From Elusimicrobia bacterium CG1_02_56_21 (GTDB lineage Bacteria; Elusimicrobiota; Elusimicrobia; Elusimicrobiales; UBA9959): a stretch of DNA of 64,000 bases. A model generated the notes under the pieces. It worked only from the letters and a program-made list of their open reading frames with translations. It did not search any database and had not been told where the DNA came from. The position numbers and the translations under genes are program-made. The DNA lies in the NCBI GenBank assembly GCA_001871115.1, contig MNUR01000032.1, positions 1 to 64,000 on the forward strand, given 5' to 3'. This document shows positions 34,539-42,854 of the stretch, piece after piece. How positions within the stretch are numbered: the stretch's first letter is position 1; each line of letters starts with the position of its first letter.

Positions 34539-34970
34539 TTATTTCTTCCGCCTGTAATGCCCGCTTTTGCCGCCGGATTTTTCCAATAGGTACACTTCTC
34601 CTATTTCCAGGTCCTGGGCGAACATTTTGCACATATCGTAAATAGTGAGGGCGGCTACGGAAGCGGCCACCAGGGCCTCCATCTCTACCCCGGTTTTTCC
34701 GTTGCAGCGGGCTTCGGTATTTATAAGGACGCCGTCTTTTTCAACTTTAAATTCTACGCCCACATAGTTAAGCGGAAGGTTATGGCAGAGAGGCAGCAGG
34801 CCGGCCGTATTCTTGGCGGCGAGTATCCCGGCAAAGCGGGCGGCCTCCAGAACATTCCCCTTAGGGATCTTGTTGGTCTTTATAAGGCCGATTATTTTAG
34901 CGTTCAGCTTAATATAAGCCTGCGCCCCGGCGATCCGTTTAGTGTCTTTCTTCGCGCCTACATCGATCAT
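34539..34970 (-). CDS. moaC: Cyclic pyranopterin monophosphate synthase MoaC
   Basis: 143 residues, near full length. It converts the MoaA product 3',8-cyclo-dihydro-GTP to cyclic pyranopterin monophosphate. Family motifs are MIDVGAKKDTKRIA, AKNTAGLLPLCHNLPLN (catalytic Lys and His region) and KTGVEMEALVAASVAALTIYDM. The final ~10 residues are basic. The gene follows moaA after a 158-base gap containing a folded element. Confidence 0.96.
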   Translation of the reverse strand: MIDVGAKKDTKRIAGAQAYIKLNAKIIGLIKTNKIPKGNVLEAARFAGILAAKNTAGLLPLCHNLPLNYVGVEFKVEKDGVLINTEARCNGKTGVEMEALVAASVAALTIYDMCKMFAQDLEIGEVYLLEKSGGKSGHYRRKK

Positions 34971-35024
34971 AAATTCCTTGAAGGTTTATATTCCTGTTTA
35001 ATCATTAACACTACCGGGACGGCA

Positions 35025-35122
35025 GGGGTGTTGCCCTGAACGACCGTTGCGGATGGGGGGCCCCGCTTCGGGGGGAAACCACGCAAGGGTTTCCTCTGCC
35101 CGGGCGGGCAGGGTAACACCCC
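35025..35122 (-). ncRNA. Folded element between moaA and moaC (candidate regulatory RNA or MITE)
   Basis: The outer arms GGGGTGTTACCCTG and CAGGGCAACACCCC (minus strand) pair at 13 of 14 positions. Inside are two perfect hairpins: GGAAACC/GGTTTCC (35074-35094) and CCCCG/CGGGG (35061-35073). A third, CTGCCC/GGGCAG (35096-35111), competes with three outer pairs. The element lies in the moaA-moaC transcript just before the moaC start. It could be a cofactor-responsive switch, an RNA-processing site or a mobile inverted repeat; the Moco riboswitch consensus is not evident to me. Confidence 0.45.
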
Positions 35123-35128
35123 GGCCGG

Positions 35129-36085
35129 CTAGCCGCCCAGGCTGCTCATTTCTATATGCCCTGCCGACCCGGAGTCTTTCTTATAGTTAGATTTTACTAA
35201 AAATATCTTTTTTATATACTCGGCTAAAGAAGCGTCATCCTCGCCTGAACGCAGGTGGTCCCGCAGGTTATGGGTGGAGGGCGAGAACAGGCAGGGGTAG
35301 ACTTTACCGGTACAGTCCATGCGCACGCGGTTGCAGGCCCCGCAGAAATAGTCGCTGCGGCCGCTTATAAAGCCTATCTTCCCCTTACCCCCCCGCCGCT
35401 TATAAACCCGGGCCGGGCCGTCCGAAGCGCCGGGAGGCAGCTGCTCCAGCGGACCGTAGACTTCCTCTATCTTTTTTTTGGCCTCGGCAGTAGTAAACAA
35501 GGCGTCTTTGAGCCTGGCAGAGCGCTCATTGGTAGGAAAAAATTCTATGAACCGCACCGTCAAAGGAAAATCTATTGCCAGCCTGGCGAATTCGGGAACT
35601 TCGGCGTCGTTTATCCCTTTCATTATCACCACGTTCAGTTTCACCTCGGAAAAACCGGCCTTCAGGGAGGCCATTAAGCCGTCCCAGACATCTTCCAGGC
35701 CTTCCGAGCCGGTGATCTTCCTGAAGTTGGCGGGCTGGAGCGTATCGAGGCTGATATTTACCCGGTCCAGGCCGGCTTTGCGCAGCGGGACGGCCATCCC
35801 GCCCAGCAGCAGGCCGTTGGTGGTCAAAGTGAGCTCCTGCAGGCCCGGGATAGCGCGCAGCATGCTCACCAGGCCGATAATATTCTTCTTTACCAGCGGC
35901 TCGCCGCCGGTCAGCCTTATCTTTTTTACGCCGGCGCTTACAAAACCAGCGGCGGCGCGGGCTATTTCCTCATGACGAAGCAGTTCCTCATGCTTAAGGA
36001 AGGCTCTTTTTTCCTTTGGCGTACAGTAGATGCAGTTTAAATTACATCTGTCGGTAAGAGAAATCCTTAAATATTCTACTGCCAT
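35129..36085 (-). CDS. moaA: GTP 3',8-cyclase MoaA (radical SAM)
   Basis: 318 residues. First step of molybdopterin synthesis. The radical-SAM cluster motif is CNLNCIYC near the N-terminus, TGGEPL binds SAM, and a second cluster site CGACNRVRMDC...C holds the GTP. The protein ends in MSSLGG, the conserved C-terminal Gly-Gly required for activity. Its start lies ten bases inside the end of moeA, so the pair is translationally coupled. Confidence 0.97.
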   Translation of the reverse strand: MAVEYLRISLTDRCNLNCIYCTPKEKRAFLKHEELLRHEEIARAAAGFVSAGVKKIRLTGGEPLVKKNIIGLVSMLRAIPGLQELTLTTNGLLLGGMAVPLRKAGLDRVNISLDTLQPANFRKITGSEGLEDVWDGLMASLKAGFSEVKLNVVIMKGINDAEVPEFARLAIDFPLTVRFIEFFPTNERSARLKDALFTTAEAKKKIEEVYGPLEQLPPGASDGPARVYKRRGGKGKIGFISGRSDYFCGACNRVRMDCTGKVYPCLFSPSTHNLRDHLRSGEDDASLAEYIKKIFLVKSNYKKDSGSAGHIEMSSLGG

Positions 36086-37257
36086 TCCAGGAATACCGCC
36101 TTTTCGCCTTTCTTTATGGAACCGCCCTCTTTTACCATTGTAAAACCGCCGGCCCGGGCTAGGGCCAGGATATCCGCGGACCCGTTATTTGAAACCGGCG
36201 CCAGGGAATAATTTGTCCTGCCGCGCACGGCGGAGAGCACCATAGCCCGGCGCGGGGTACGCGGGTCGAACTTTGAAGAGCAAACGCCTGTTTTAAAGTC
36301 CGGGGCATAATCCTGACGGCCGCTCATTTTCAGTATCGCCGGCCTTATATAGGCGAGATAGGCCATAAAATTGGCCAACGGGTTGCCGGGGATGCCGAAT
36401 ACCAGTTTACGGCCTTTAACGCCGAAGAACATCGGCTTGCCGGGCCTTATCCGCACATTATGAAATACTTTTTTAACCCCGAGGACCTTCAGCACACCCG
36501 GGACCAGGTCATAATCCCCCATGGAAACCCCGCCTGAAATAAGGACTATATCCGCCGCCAGGGCTTTCCCCAGGGCCGCCCGCATTGCTTTCTCTTCGTC
36601 GCGGACTATTACCGGCTCAGTGCTGATCCCGTCCGCCTTCAGCATCGCGGAAAGCATAGGGCCATTGCTGTTATAAATTGAATTTTTACCCAGCCTGGCC
36701 CCGGGGGCGACTATCTCCCCTCCGGTGTTTACGAGAGAAACTTTAGGCAGCGCCCCGGTCTTTATACGGCCCCGGCCTACCGCGGCCAGCACGGCTATCT
36801 GGGAGATGGAGATAACCGTGCCCCGGGCAAGTATTCCCCGCCCTTTCTTTATATCTTCTCCTCGCAGCGCTATATTCGCGCCCTTCCTGACCGCTTCTTT
36901 AAATTCAACCAGGCCGTTCCTTTCGCTTGTGGTCTCCACCATCGCCACAGAGTCGGCCCCGGCCGGAACAGGCGCGCCGGTCATTATCTTGACGCATTCT
37001 CCGGCCCCCAGTTTTCCCTTAAAAGCTTCGCCGGCCTGCAGAACCCCGGCACAGACCAGGTCACGGTTTTTTGCCAGGTCGGCGGAGCGCACGGCATAGC
37101 CGTCTACGGCCGACTTGTTGAAAGGCGGCATATCCATTCCGGATTTTATGTCCTCCAGCAGGACCCTGCCCACCGAGCTCTCCAGGCGCGTCAGCGCCGC
37201 AGGGAGAGGCTTCGCTTGCCTGAAAACTGCCGTCATCGCTTCTTCGAAAGTTATCAT
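36076..37257 (-). CDS. moeA: Molybdopterin molybdenumtransferase MoeA
   Basis: 393 residues. MoeA inserts molybdate or tungstate into adenylated molybdopterin. Typical motifs are MPPFNKSAVDGYAVR, VKIMTGAPVPAGADSVAMVE, SGGVSMGDYDLVPGVL and GIPGNPLANFMAY. Full length with all four subdomains. It starts three bases after the ABC ATPase ends and overlaps moaA, so metal import and insertion are on one transcript. Confidence 0.96.
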   Translation of the reverse strand: MITFEEAMTAVFRQAKPLPAALTRLESSVGRVLLEDIKSGMDMPPFNKSAVDGYAVRSADLAKNRDLVCAGVLQAGEAFKGKLGAGECVKIMTGAPVPAGADSVAMVETTSERNGLVEFKEAVRKGANIALRGEDIKKGRGILARGTVISISQIAVLAAVGRGRIKTGALPKVSLVNTGGEIVAPGARLGKNSIYNSNGPMLSAMLKADGISTEPVIVRDEEKAMRAALGKALAADIVLISGGVSMGDYDLVPGVLKVLGVKKVFHNVRIRPGKPMFFGVKGRKLVFGIPGNPLANFMAYLAYIRPAILKMSGRQDYAPDFKTGVCSSKFDPRTPRRAMVLSAVRGRTNYSLAPVSNNGSADILALARAGGFTMVKEGGSIKKGEKAVFLEWQ

Positions 37258-37260
37258 AGT

Positions 37261-38319
37261 TTACCTCTTGATCAAATGTGCGGCCGTGGCCTTGAACGAG
37301 GCGAAAATCCCGTCACCGGGCTTCAGCCCCATGTCATCCAAAGACCGCTTTGTCACGGCGGCTATCAGGTTAAACCCGCAGTCTATTGAAAGCCTGTATT
37401 CAAGCCGCCACGGTTCAACGGAAGTTATTGTGCCTTTAAAATGGTTGCGCATGCTGTTGGCTTCCGCGCTCCTAGACACCGCTACAGCCTCAGGCCTTAC
37501 GCACAGCAGCACGCTGTCCCCTGCCTCACAAGCCGACACCACCGCTAAAGTATTGTCCCCGACGCGGACCGAACACAAGTTATCACTCGCTGCCGTTACC
37601 TCACCGCCAAGCATAGTTTCTACTCCCACAAAATCCGCCACTTCTTTAGAAGCCGGCCGCGAAAAGATAGTCTCGGGCCTGCCGGTCTGTAGCAGGCGCC
37701 CTTCCTTTATCACCGCCAGGACGTCCGCCAGGGCCAGAGCCTCTTCCTGGTCCTGGGTCACCAGGACCACGGTGGTTCTAGCGGCCCTGGTTATCCTGCG
37801 CAGGTCGCTTATGATAGCCTCTTTAACGCGCGCGTCCAGGCTTGAGAACGGCTCATCCAGCAAGACAAGGCGCGGCCTGGTAACGAAAGCCCGAGACAGG
37901 GAAACCCGGTGCCGCTCACCCTGAGAAAGCTGGTTCGCGCTCCGGTCACGCAGATATGCTATCTTAAAAACCTCCAGCATCTCCGCAACCTGACCGGAGT
38001 CTTTCTCTCCCCTGAACATAAGCGGCAGGGCGATATTATTATAAACCGTATCGTTTATAAGGTAGGGCCGCGAGAACAGGTAAGACATAGAACGCCGCAG
38101 CGCCGTACTGCCCGAGCGGTCGAGCGCGCTCCTGCCGCCTATTTCAAAGTTGGCGGGTTTTGCATCCTGCAGAAGCGCCAGGATATTGAGCAGCGTAGTT
38201 TTGCCAGCCCCGTTAGGGCCTATTATAGCGAACACCTCTCCCACGCCTATGGAGAGGCTGTCAATGTTCAGCGCGAACCCGGTAGAGAGGCGGAAATCAA
38301 GGTCTTTCAGTTTTATCAT
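37261..38319 (-). CDS. tupC: Tungstate/molybdate ABC importer ATPase
   Basis: 352 residues. Walker A is GPNGAGKTT, the signature LSQGERHRVSLSRA, Walker B LVLLDEPFSSLD and the H-loop position shows Gln (VLVTQDQEEAL) where His is usual. The C-terminal ~120 residues form a TOBE-like oxyanion-sensing domain (MRNHFKGTITSVE). It overlaps the permease gene by four bases. Together with TupB and TupA it forms an oxyanion importer; tungstate is the likely ion since TupA and TupB resemble that subgroup. The H-loop change should be checked, as it may slow ATP hydrolysis. Confidence 0.88.
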   Translation of the reverse strand: MIKLKDLDFRLSTGFALNIDSLSIGVGEVFAIIGPNGAGKTTLLNILALLQDAKPANFEIGGRSALDRSGSTALRRSMSYLFSRPYLINDTVYNNIALPLMFRGEKDSGQVAEMLEVFKIAYLRDRSANQLSQGERHRVSLSRAFVTRPRLVLLDEPFSSLDARVKEAIISDLRRITRAARTTVVLVTQDQEEALALADVLAVIKEGRLLQTGRPETIFSRPASKEVADFVGVETMLGGEVTAASDNLCSVRVGDNTLAVVSACEAGDSVLLCVRPEAVAVSRSAEANSMRNHFKGTITSVEPWRLEYRLSIDCGFNLIAAVTKRSLDDMGLKPGDGIFASFKATAAHLIKR

Positions 38320-39017
38320 TCGGTACGCGCCTTCTGCTGCTGAATATAGGTCAGCGCGATATTTATAAGAAAAGTCAGGGAAAGAAGGATAAGCCCGAGG
38401 GCTATAGCGTTATCAAAATTCCCCATATGGGTTTCCATAACGATGGCCGTGGTCAGGACCCGCGTCTGGTGCCTGATATTACCGCCTACTATCATCACCG
38501 CGCCTACTTCTGAAATAACGCTGCCGAAGCCGGCGATCACCGCTGCGAGGATGGAAAGTTTGATTTCTTTAAGGCAGACCCAAAGCGCTTGCCACTGCCC
38601 GGCGCCAAGAGTGAGCATCTGAAGGTAAAACTTCCGGTCCAGGCTCTGCATCGCGGAGAGAGAGAGCCCGGCAATTACTGGGGTGGCTATGATCACCTGC
38701 GCCAGGACCATGCCTGTGGGAGTATAAAGCCAGCCCAATAAACCCAGCGGGCCGTTCCTGGAGAGGAACAGCATAGCCATAAGGCCGACAACTACGGGCG
38801 GCAGGCCCATCCCTGTATTGACCACCGAGATGACTATTTTCTTGAACGGGAATTCTTTTATAGCCACGATACTGCCGAGCGGAACCCCGATAGCCACTGA
38901 GAGAGCGGTGGAGAAAACAGAAACAAAGAGGGACAGCCTTACGATGGCGTATACCTCGGCGTCTCCGCCAAATATCAGGGACAAGCCCTTTAATAAACCA
39001 TCTAAGATAAAATCCAT
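38316..39017 (-). CDS. tupB: Tungstate ABC transporter permease TupB
   Basis: 233 residues with five to six membrane helices. The short form with VNTGMGLPPVVVGLMAMLFLSRNGPLG and the coupling-helix region AALGAGQ-type sequence (LTLGAGQWQALWVCLKEIK) is typical of TupB. The ATPase gene overlaps its end. Upstream, 21 bases away, is a MOT1-type permease. Confidence 0.93.
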   Translation of the reverse strand: MDFILDGLLKGLSLIFGGDAEVYAIVRLSLFVSVFSTALSVAIGVPLGSIVAIKEFPFKKIVISVVNTGMGLPPVVVGLMAMLFLSRNGPLGLLGWLYTPTGMVLAQVIIATPVIAGLSLSAMQSLDRKFYLQMLTLGAGQWQALWVCLKEIKLSILAAVIAGFGSVISEVGAVMIVGGNIRHQTRVLTTAIVMETHMGNFDNAIALGLILLSLTFLINIALTYIQQQKARTE

Positions 39018-39038
39018 CCGTCCTTATCCAATCCGACC

Positions 39039-40046
39039 TCAGGCAATGAATTCCGGCTTCAGCCAGGTAAATTTAGTTATCCGTACCGCCCCCTCCGCAG
39101 CCAGCCCCAGGGCGAGGGCATAAGAAAGGTTGCTGGTGGCAAGCCCTATAAGGCCCATGGCTGCCGCAACAGGAATATTAGCCAGCGGGTCCAGGACCAG
39201 TTTTGTATGCAGCAGTCCGGTATAGCCGAGCAAGGCCGCCAGCAGCCAGACAGGGATAGTCTTCAGCACTGCCGCCGAACCCTCTGAGCCCAGCAGCAGG
39301 GAAAGGGCTATAAAAACCGTCCCGAGTATTATCGTAGCGCCGGCCGTTCTTGCACCGAACTTATGATGAGCCGTTACGCCGCCGGAACCGTGACAGACCG
39401 GCATCCCTCCGAAAAAAGCGGAGGCTAAATTTGAGAGGCCGATGGAAAAGGAGACCTTTGAAGGGTCCACCCTGGCCGCCCTGTCTCCGAAATAGTCCCG
39501 GCTGACTTCGCAGGTAGCGGCAACGGAGTTTCCCAGGGTCAGCGGCAGTTGGGGAATAACAAGCACCCACAAAGCGGCCCACATATCTTCCAGGCCCGGA
39601 AAGCCGCCGCTGGCAGGCAGAAAAGACGGGGCATGCGGCACGGTGACCAGCAGCTTATAAGCCGCCCTGAAAAGGAGCAGGCCGACGCCGCATTGTATTC
39701 CGCGCACTATGGTCCTGGTAAAAATACGGTTGAGTTTTTCAGAGAGCCCGGTAACCGAAAGAACTATAAAGATAGCGGCTATCCACAGCGAGCAGGCCCT
39801 CAGCGCCGTTCCGCCAAGCCCGCGCGCTATGACCAGCGCCGTGGCGGCTTTAAGCGGCTGCACCGGCAGCGGGATACGGAAATAGAAGCCCGCGCAGACA
39901 TAAACAGCGCCGAAGAGCAGCAAAGCGCGGCTCAGGTCCAGCGCCCCGGAAGCAGAAAGAGCAAGCAGCACCGGCACGCTGATCCCGAGGTCCCCGATGG
40001 CCCCGGCCCATTCGCGCGGAGCGAATGAAATAGCGGGACGTTTCAT
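39039..40046 (-). CDS. MOT1-type molybdate/sulfate permease
   Basis: 335 residues with about ten membrane helices. The MOT1 family signatures are WAGAIGDLGISVPVLLALS at the start and FFGGMPVCHGSGGVTAHHKFGAR in the middle. Family members in plants and algae import molybdate with high affinity; bacterial members are little studied. Its presence between a ModE-like regulator and a Tup importer gives this organism two different oxyanion uptake systems in one operon. It overlaps the regulator by four bases. Confidence 0.88.
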   Translation of the reverse strand: MKRPAISFAPREWAGAIGDLGISVPVLLALSASGALDLSRALLLFGAVYVCAGFYFRIPLPVQPLKAATALVIARGLGGTALRACSLWIAAIFIVLSVTGLSEKLNRIFTRTIVRGIQCGVGLLLFRAAYKLLVTVPHAPSFLPASGGFPGLEDMWAALWVLVIPQLPLTLGNSVAATCEVSRDYFGDRAARVDPSKVSFSIGLSNLASAFFGGMPVCHGSGGVTAHHKFGARTAGATIILGTVFIALSLLLGSEGSAAVLKTIPVWLLAALLGYTGLLHTKLVLDPLANIPVAAAMGLIGLATSNLSYALALGLAAEGAVRITKFTWLKPEFIA

Positions 40047-40390
40047 TTTATCCTCCCGCCCGGGAATGCTATTTCAAGAAGTTTCTCCGCCTGTTTCTTT
40101 ATGGCGGCGTCCAGCCTTTCAAAACGCTCAAGGAATTTCCGCCCGGCCGGGGTAAGCGCGGAGCCCCCGCGGCTGCTGCCTCCTCTGCTGCTGGCCAGGA
40201 CCGGGAGGCCAAGCTCCTCCTCCAGGGTTTTTACCAGTTTATGGGCCTTGGAATAAGACATCTCCATGTCCCTGGCGGCCAGGGAGAGCGAACCGGCCTT
40301 CTCAACCCCGCGCAGCAGCCAGGCCGTGCCTATTCCCATGAAAGGCCTGTCCGCCGCGTCCCGCAGCCCGAGCTTGATCTTTATCTGCAC
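40043..40390 (-). CDS. ModE-like winged-helix regulator (DNA-binding domain only)
   Basis: 115 residues. Residues ~20-100 match the ModE N-terminal LysR-type winged helix (GSLSLAARDMEMSYSKAHKLV ending in SRGGSSRGGSALTPAGRKFLE). The Mop/TOBE ligand domains of full ModE are missing, so it must sense metal by another route or act as a constitutive DNA binder. It heads the import/cofactor genes and is followed by MOT1 with a four-base overlap. Confidence 0.88.
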   Translation of the reverse strand: MQIKIKLGLRDAADRPFMGIGTAWLLRGVEKAGSLSLAARDMEMSYSKAHKLVKTLEEELGLPVLASSRGGSSRGGSALTPAGRKFLERFERLDAAIKKQAEKLLEIAFPGGRIK

Positions 40391-40429
40391 CGTTATATTT
40401 TACAAAATATAACGGAACAAGACCTTAAC

Positions 40430-40565
40430 TCCGAGAGGGCCGATATGGGGACCGGGTTAGCAAAACCCTGCCGGAAGGCGAGGCTTGCGTAAGCGCCGAG
40501 CCTAAGGCGGGGAAGGGCGGGCGCGGTGTGTCCCGACCCTGTTTTTGCGTTCCGGTCCCCATGCC
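40430..40565 (+). repeat. Dispersed hairpin repeat, copy B
   Basis: GGGTTAGCAAAACCCT (40454-40469), a GAGGCTTGCGTAAGCGCCGAG core (40480-40500) and GTTTTTGCGTTCCGG (40541-40555) appear in the same order as in copy A but on the plus strand. It fills the gap between tupA and the ModE-like gene. Confidence 0.7.
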
Positions 40566-40575
40566 GGCCCGAACC

Positions 40576-41418
40576 CTACTTAGCGGGGTAATCGTAGTGG
40601 AAAAGCGGCTTGCCGTATTTTTCCACTCCGTATTTCCCCACAATCTTCTTTGTCTTTTTCGTAAGGAGGAAGTCAAAGAAAGCCTTTGCCCCCTCTACAT
40701 TGACCTTGGGAAATTTTACGGGATTGGCAAGAATAAGGCTGTAGCGGTTCAACAGGGCCTCGTCATTCTCGCAGACGATCTGCAGGTTTATGTTTTTCTG
40801 CAGCGACAGGAAGCTGGACCTGTCCGCCAGGATGTAAGCTTCTTTCTCATTGGCTATCGCCACGGTAGCGGCCATGCCCTGCCCGGACTCTATGTACTTT
40901 TCTCCGACCGGCTTAACCTTGGCGGCGGCCCAGAGCTTCAGCTCTTTTTTATGGGTACCGGACTTGTCGCCCCGGGAGACGAAAAGCGCCCCTGCCGAAA
41001 CTATTTTAGCGAAAGCCCCGGCGACTTTCTTTTCACCTTTTATTTTTGCCGGGTCGGAAGCGGGCCCGAGCAGCACAAAGTCGTTATACATGAACGTGGT
41101 CCTGTCGGTACCGTAGCCTCCGGCCACGAAGCCCTTTTCATCGTCCGGGCTGTGCACCCAGAGGAGGTCGGCCTCTCCTGACTTACCCATCTGCATAGCC
41201 TGACCGGAACCCACGGCTATGGCCTTTACAATATAACCACTTTTTTTCTGGAAAGCGGATATCAGCACATCAAGCAGCCCGGTGTCCTGAACGCTGGTGG
41301 TGGTCGCAAGTATTATGGTCTTGTTCTTTACCGCCTTAGACTTTCCCTGCACCGCTCCGGAAAAGACCGGCGTGATCAGGACTGCAAGGCATAACCCTGT
41401 TATTATTTTTTTAAACAT
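40576..41418 (-). CDS. tupA: Tungstate-binding periplasmic protein TupA
   Basis: 280 residues with a signal peptide (residues ~1-25). The tungstate-specific TupA pattern is clear: ILATTTSVQDTGLLDVLI, IAVGSGQAMQMGKSGEADLLWVH, FVSRGDKSGTHKKELKLW and ADRSSFLSL. TupA binds tungstate far more tightly than molybdate in characterised homologues. It is separated from tupB and tupC by the ModE-like and MOT1 genes plus a repeat. CCCTCC-type leader sequence gives a good ribosome site before ATG 41418. Confidence 0.94.
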   Translation of the reverse strand: MFKKIITGLCLAVLITPVFSGAVQGKSKAVKNKTIILATTTSVQDTGLLDVLISAFQKKSGYIVKAIAVGSGQAMQMGKSGEADLLWVHSPDDEKGFVAGGYGTDRTTFMYNDFVLLGPASDPAKIKGEKKVAGAFAKIVSAGALFVSRGDKSGTHKKELKLWAAAKVKPVGEKYIESGQGMAATVAIANEKEAYILADRSSFLSLQKNINLQIVCENDEALLNRYSLILANPVKFPKVNVEGAKAFFDFLLTKKTKKIVGKYGVEKYGKPLFHYDYPAK

Positions 41419-41458
41419 TTCATTTCCCTCCTTGAATTATCGCCATATTATGAGGCAA

Positions 41459-42733
41459 TTACAACTTTAAACTGAATTGCAAATAAAGCCAGTCAGCATT
41501 GTCATGAACACCGGTGTCTTTAATATATTCTCCGGTAAAGAACCGGGCATAGCCGCCTTCCAGGCCGGCCCCCCCGCCCAGGTCGGCCTTTGCCGTCAGG
41601 GAAACTTCCTGGCCTACATAGTCTCCTGCCGTACCGGCGGCGTTAGTGCGCAGTTTCTTGCCGGAGGAACTGTACCAGGAATCTTTTACCTCCGCCAGCC
41701 AGAAGTAATTGGTCATAGCTCTCAACTTAAAACTCTTCGCGGGCTTAGCGGAAACTTCCAAAGCGAACTCCTTCATGTTCTGCCAGCGGAAGAAGTCCAT
41801 CAGGCCATATGGGTCATGCGTGCTCTGGAAAAGCGGAATAAAAGTATTATTTACCGAATCCGCGGAATTTTTGTCTCCGCTCGCGTAATTGTAGACCGCG
41901 GCCAGCCTGGGGCTCCAGGCGCCCTTGAATTCCCGGCTCAGGTCCAGGTGGAAAGCGCTGGCATAGACGCTTTTTCGGGAGCTTTTACCGAACTGGTAAG
42001 GCAGCTCCAGGTCGCAGACTACCGCGCCGGGCAGCCTGAACTCTCCGTGAAACCCGACAGTCCTCCTGTTCAGGGTGGACATATTGGAACTGTCGGAATT
42101 TGACAGGAAATATCCTTCCAAAAGAAGAGCTTCCTTGCTTTTACGGTAACTTACATAGGTTCCGGCAAGGATCTCGTGCCGGTTAGGGTCATTCCAACCG
42201 TCCTCGTCATAAGAAACCCGGGAACCGTAGAAAGCGGCCGCGGAAAGACCGCCGGACTTATACTTAAGCAGCGCCGCATCCAGGTGGTTTATCCTGTTGC
42301 TCCAGGTTGCGGCCCAAAGCAGACGGCCCTGACCGTATTTAAGTTCCTGCCTGCCGGCCTTGAGTTCAAGGGGCAAACTGAAAACTTTTTTCACTGCGGC
42401 ATAAGCCTGATGCAGGTCGGCATCGTCCGACTGTGCAGGACGAGGCATATTCTTATAAGCGACCCGCAGGTCCATTCCCTCAGCGAACAACTCAAGCTTG
42501 CCTGGCAATTCGGCTTTAGCGTTCAGCTTTAACCGCTGGTAAATGACCCCGCCATGGTCGCCGCTCCCGTCATTGAAGTCAAAATTGTTCTTATTCTCTA
42601 CGCGCACCCGCTCATCAGCTCCGAAGCCAAGCTTCCACCCGGCCCAGGAGGGCTCTTCCGCCCCTGCTTTAACCGCCGGAAATTGGATAAATACAAGTAG
42701 CGCAAATATTAAATATTTCACAACTGCCTCCAT
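41459..42733 (-). CDS. Outer-membrane beta-barrel, alginate-export-like family
   Basis: 424 residues with a signal peptide (cleaved near VKAGAEE). The mature part is alternating-strand barrel sequence with RQELKYGQGRLLWAATWSNR and VDLR-type strands, ending in the typical aromatic C-terminal strand LYLQFSLKL. The family includes alginate and other anion-selective porins. It lies 40 bases upstream of tupA on the same strand; this placement suggests a channel admitting tungstate or molybdate. It is divergent from the LysR gene and shares a control region with it. Confidence 0.8.
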   Translation of the reverse strand: MEAVVKYLIFALLVFIQFPAVKAGAEEPSWAGWKLGFGADERVRVENKNNFDFNDGSGDHGGVIYQRLKLNAKAELPGKLELFAEGMDLRVAYKNMPRPAQSDDADLHQAYAAVKKVFSLPLELKAGRQELKYGQGRLLWAATWSNRINHLDAALLKYKSGGLSAAAFYGSRVSYDEDGWNDPNRHEILAGTYVSYRKSKEALLLEGYFLSNSDSSNMSTLNRRTVGFHGEFRLPGAVVCDLELPYQFGKSSRKSVYASAFHLDLSREFKGAWSPRLAAVYNYASGDKNSADSVNNTFIPLFQSTHDPYGLMDFFRWQNMKEFALEVSAKPAKSFKLRAMTNYFWLAEVKDSWYSSSGKKLRTNAAGTAGDYVGQEVSLTAKADLGGGAGLEGGYARFFTGEYIKDTGVHDNADWLYLQFSLKL

Positions 42734-42793
42734 GACTTAAGCAATACCGACCGTTAAATGATATAAAATACCAGTTTATTAGTATAATTCATA

Positions 42794-42816
42794 ATATTCA
42801 TAGTTAGTATGAATAT
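42794..42816. promoter_or_regulatory. Perfect 9-5-9 palindrome, LysR-type operator
   Basis: ATATTCATA and TATGAATAT are perfect inverted arms separated by GTTAG. The T-N11-A form fits LysR regulators. It lies 39 bases before the LysR start and 60 bases before the divergent barrel gene, so it may control both. The surroundings are unusually AT-rich. Confidence 0.75.
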
Positions 42817-42854
42817 AATATTATTAAAATATACAGACAACCATAGAGGGGAAC

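Noticed and set aside
35025-35122. A tRNA in the moaA-moaC gap
   Set aside because: The arms have wrong lengths and there is no anticodon or T-loop.
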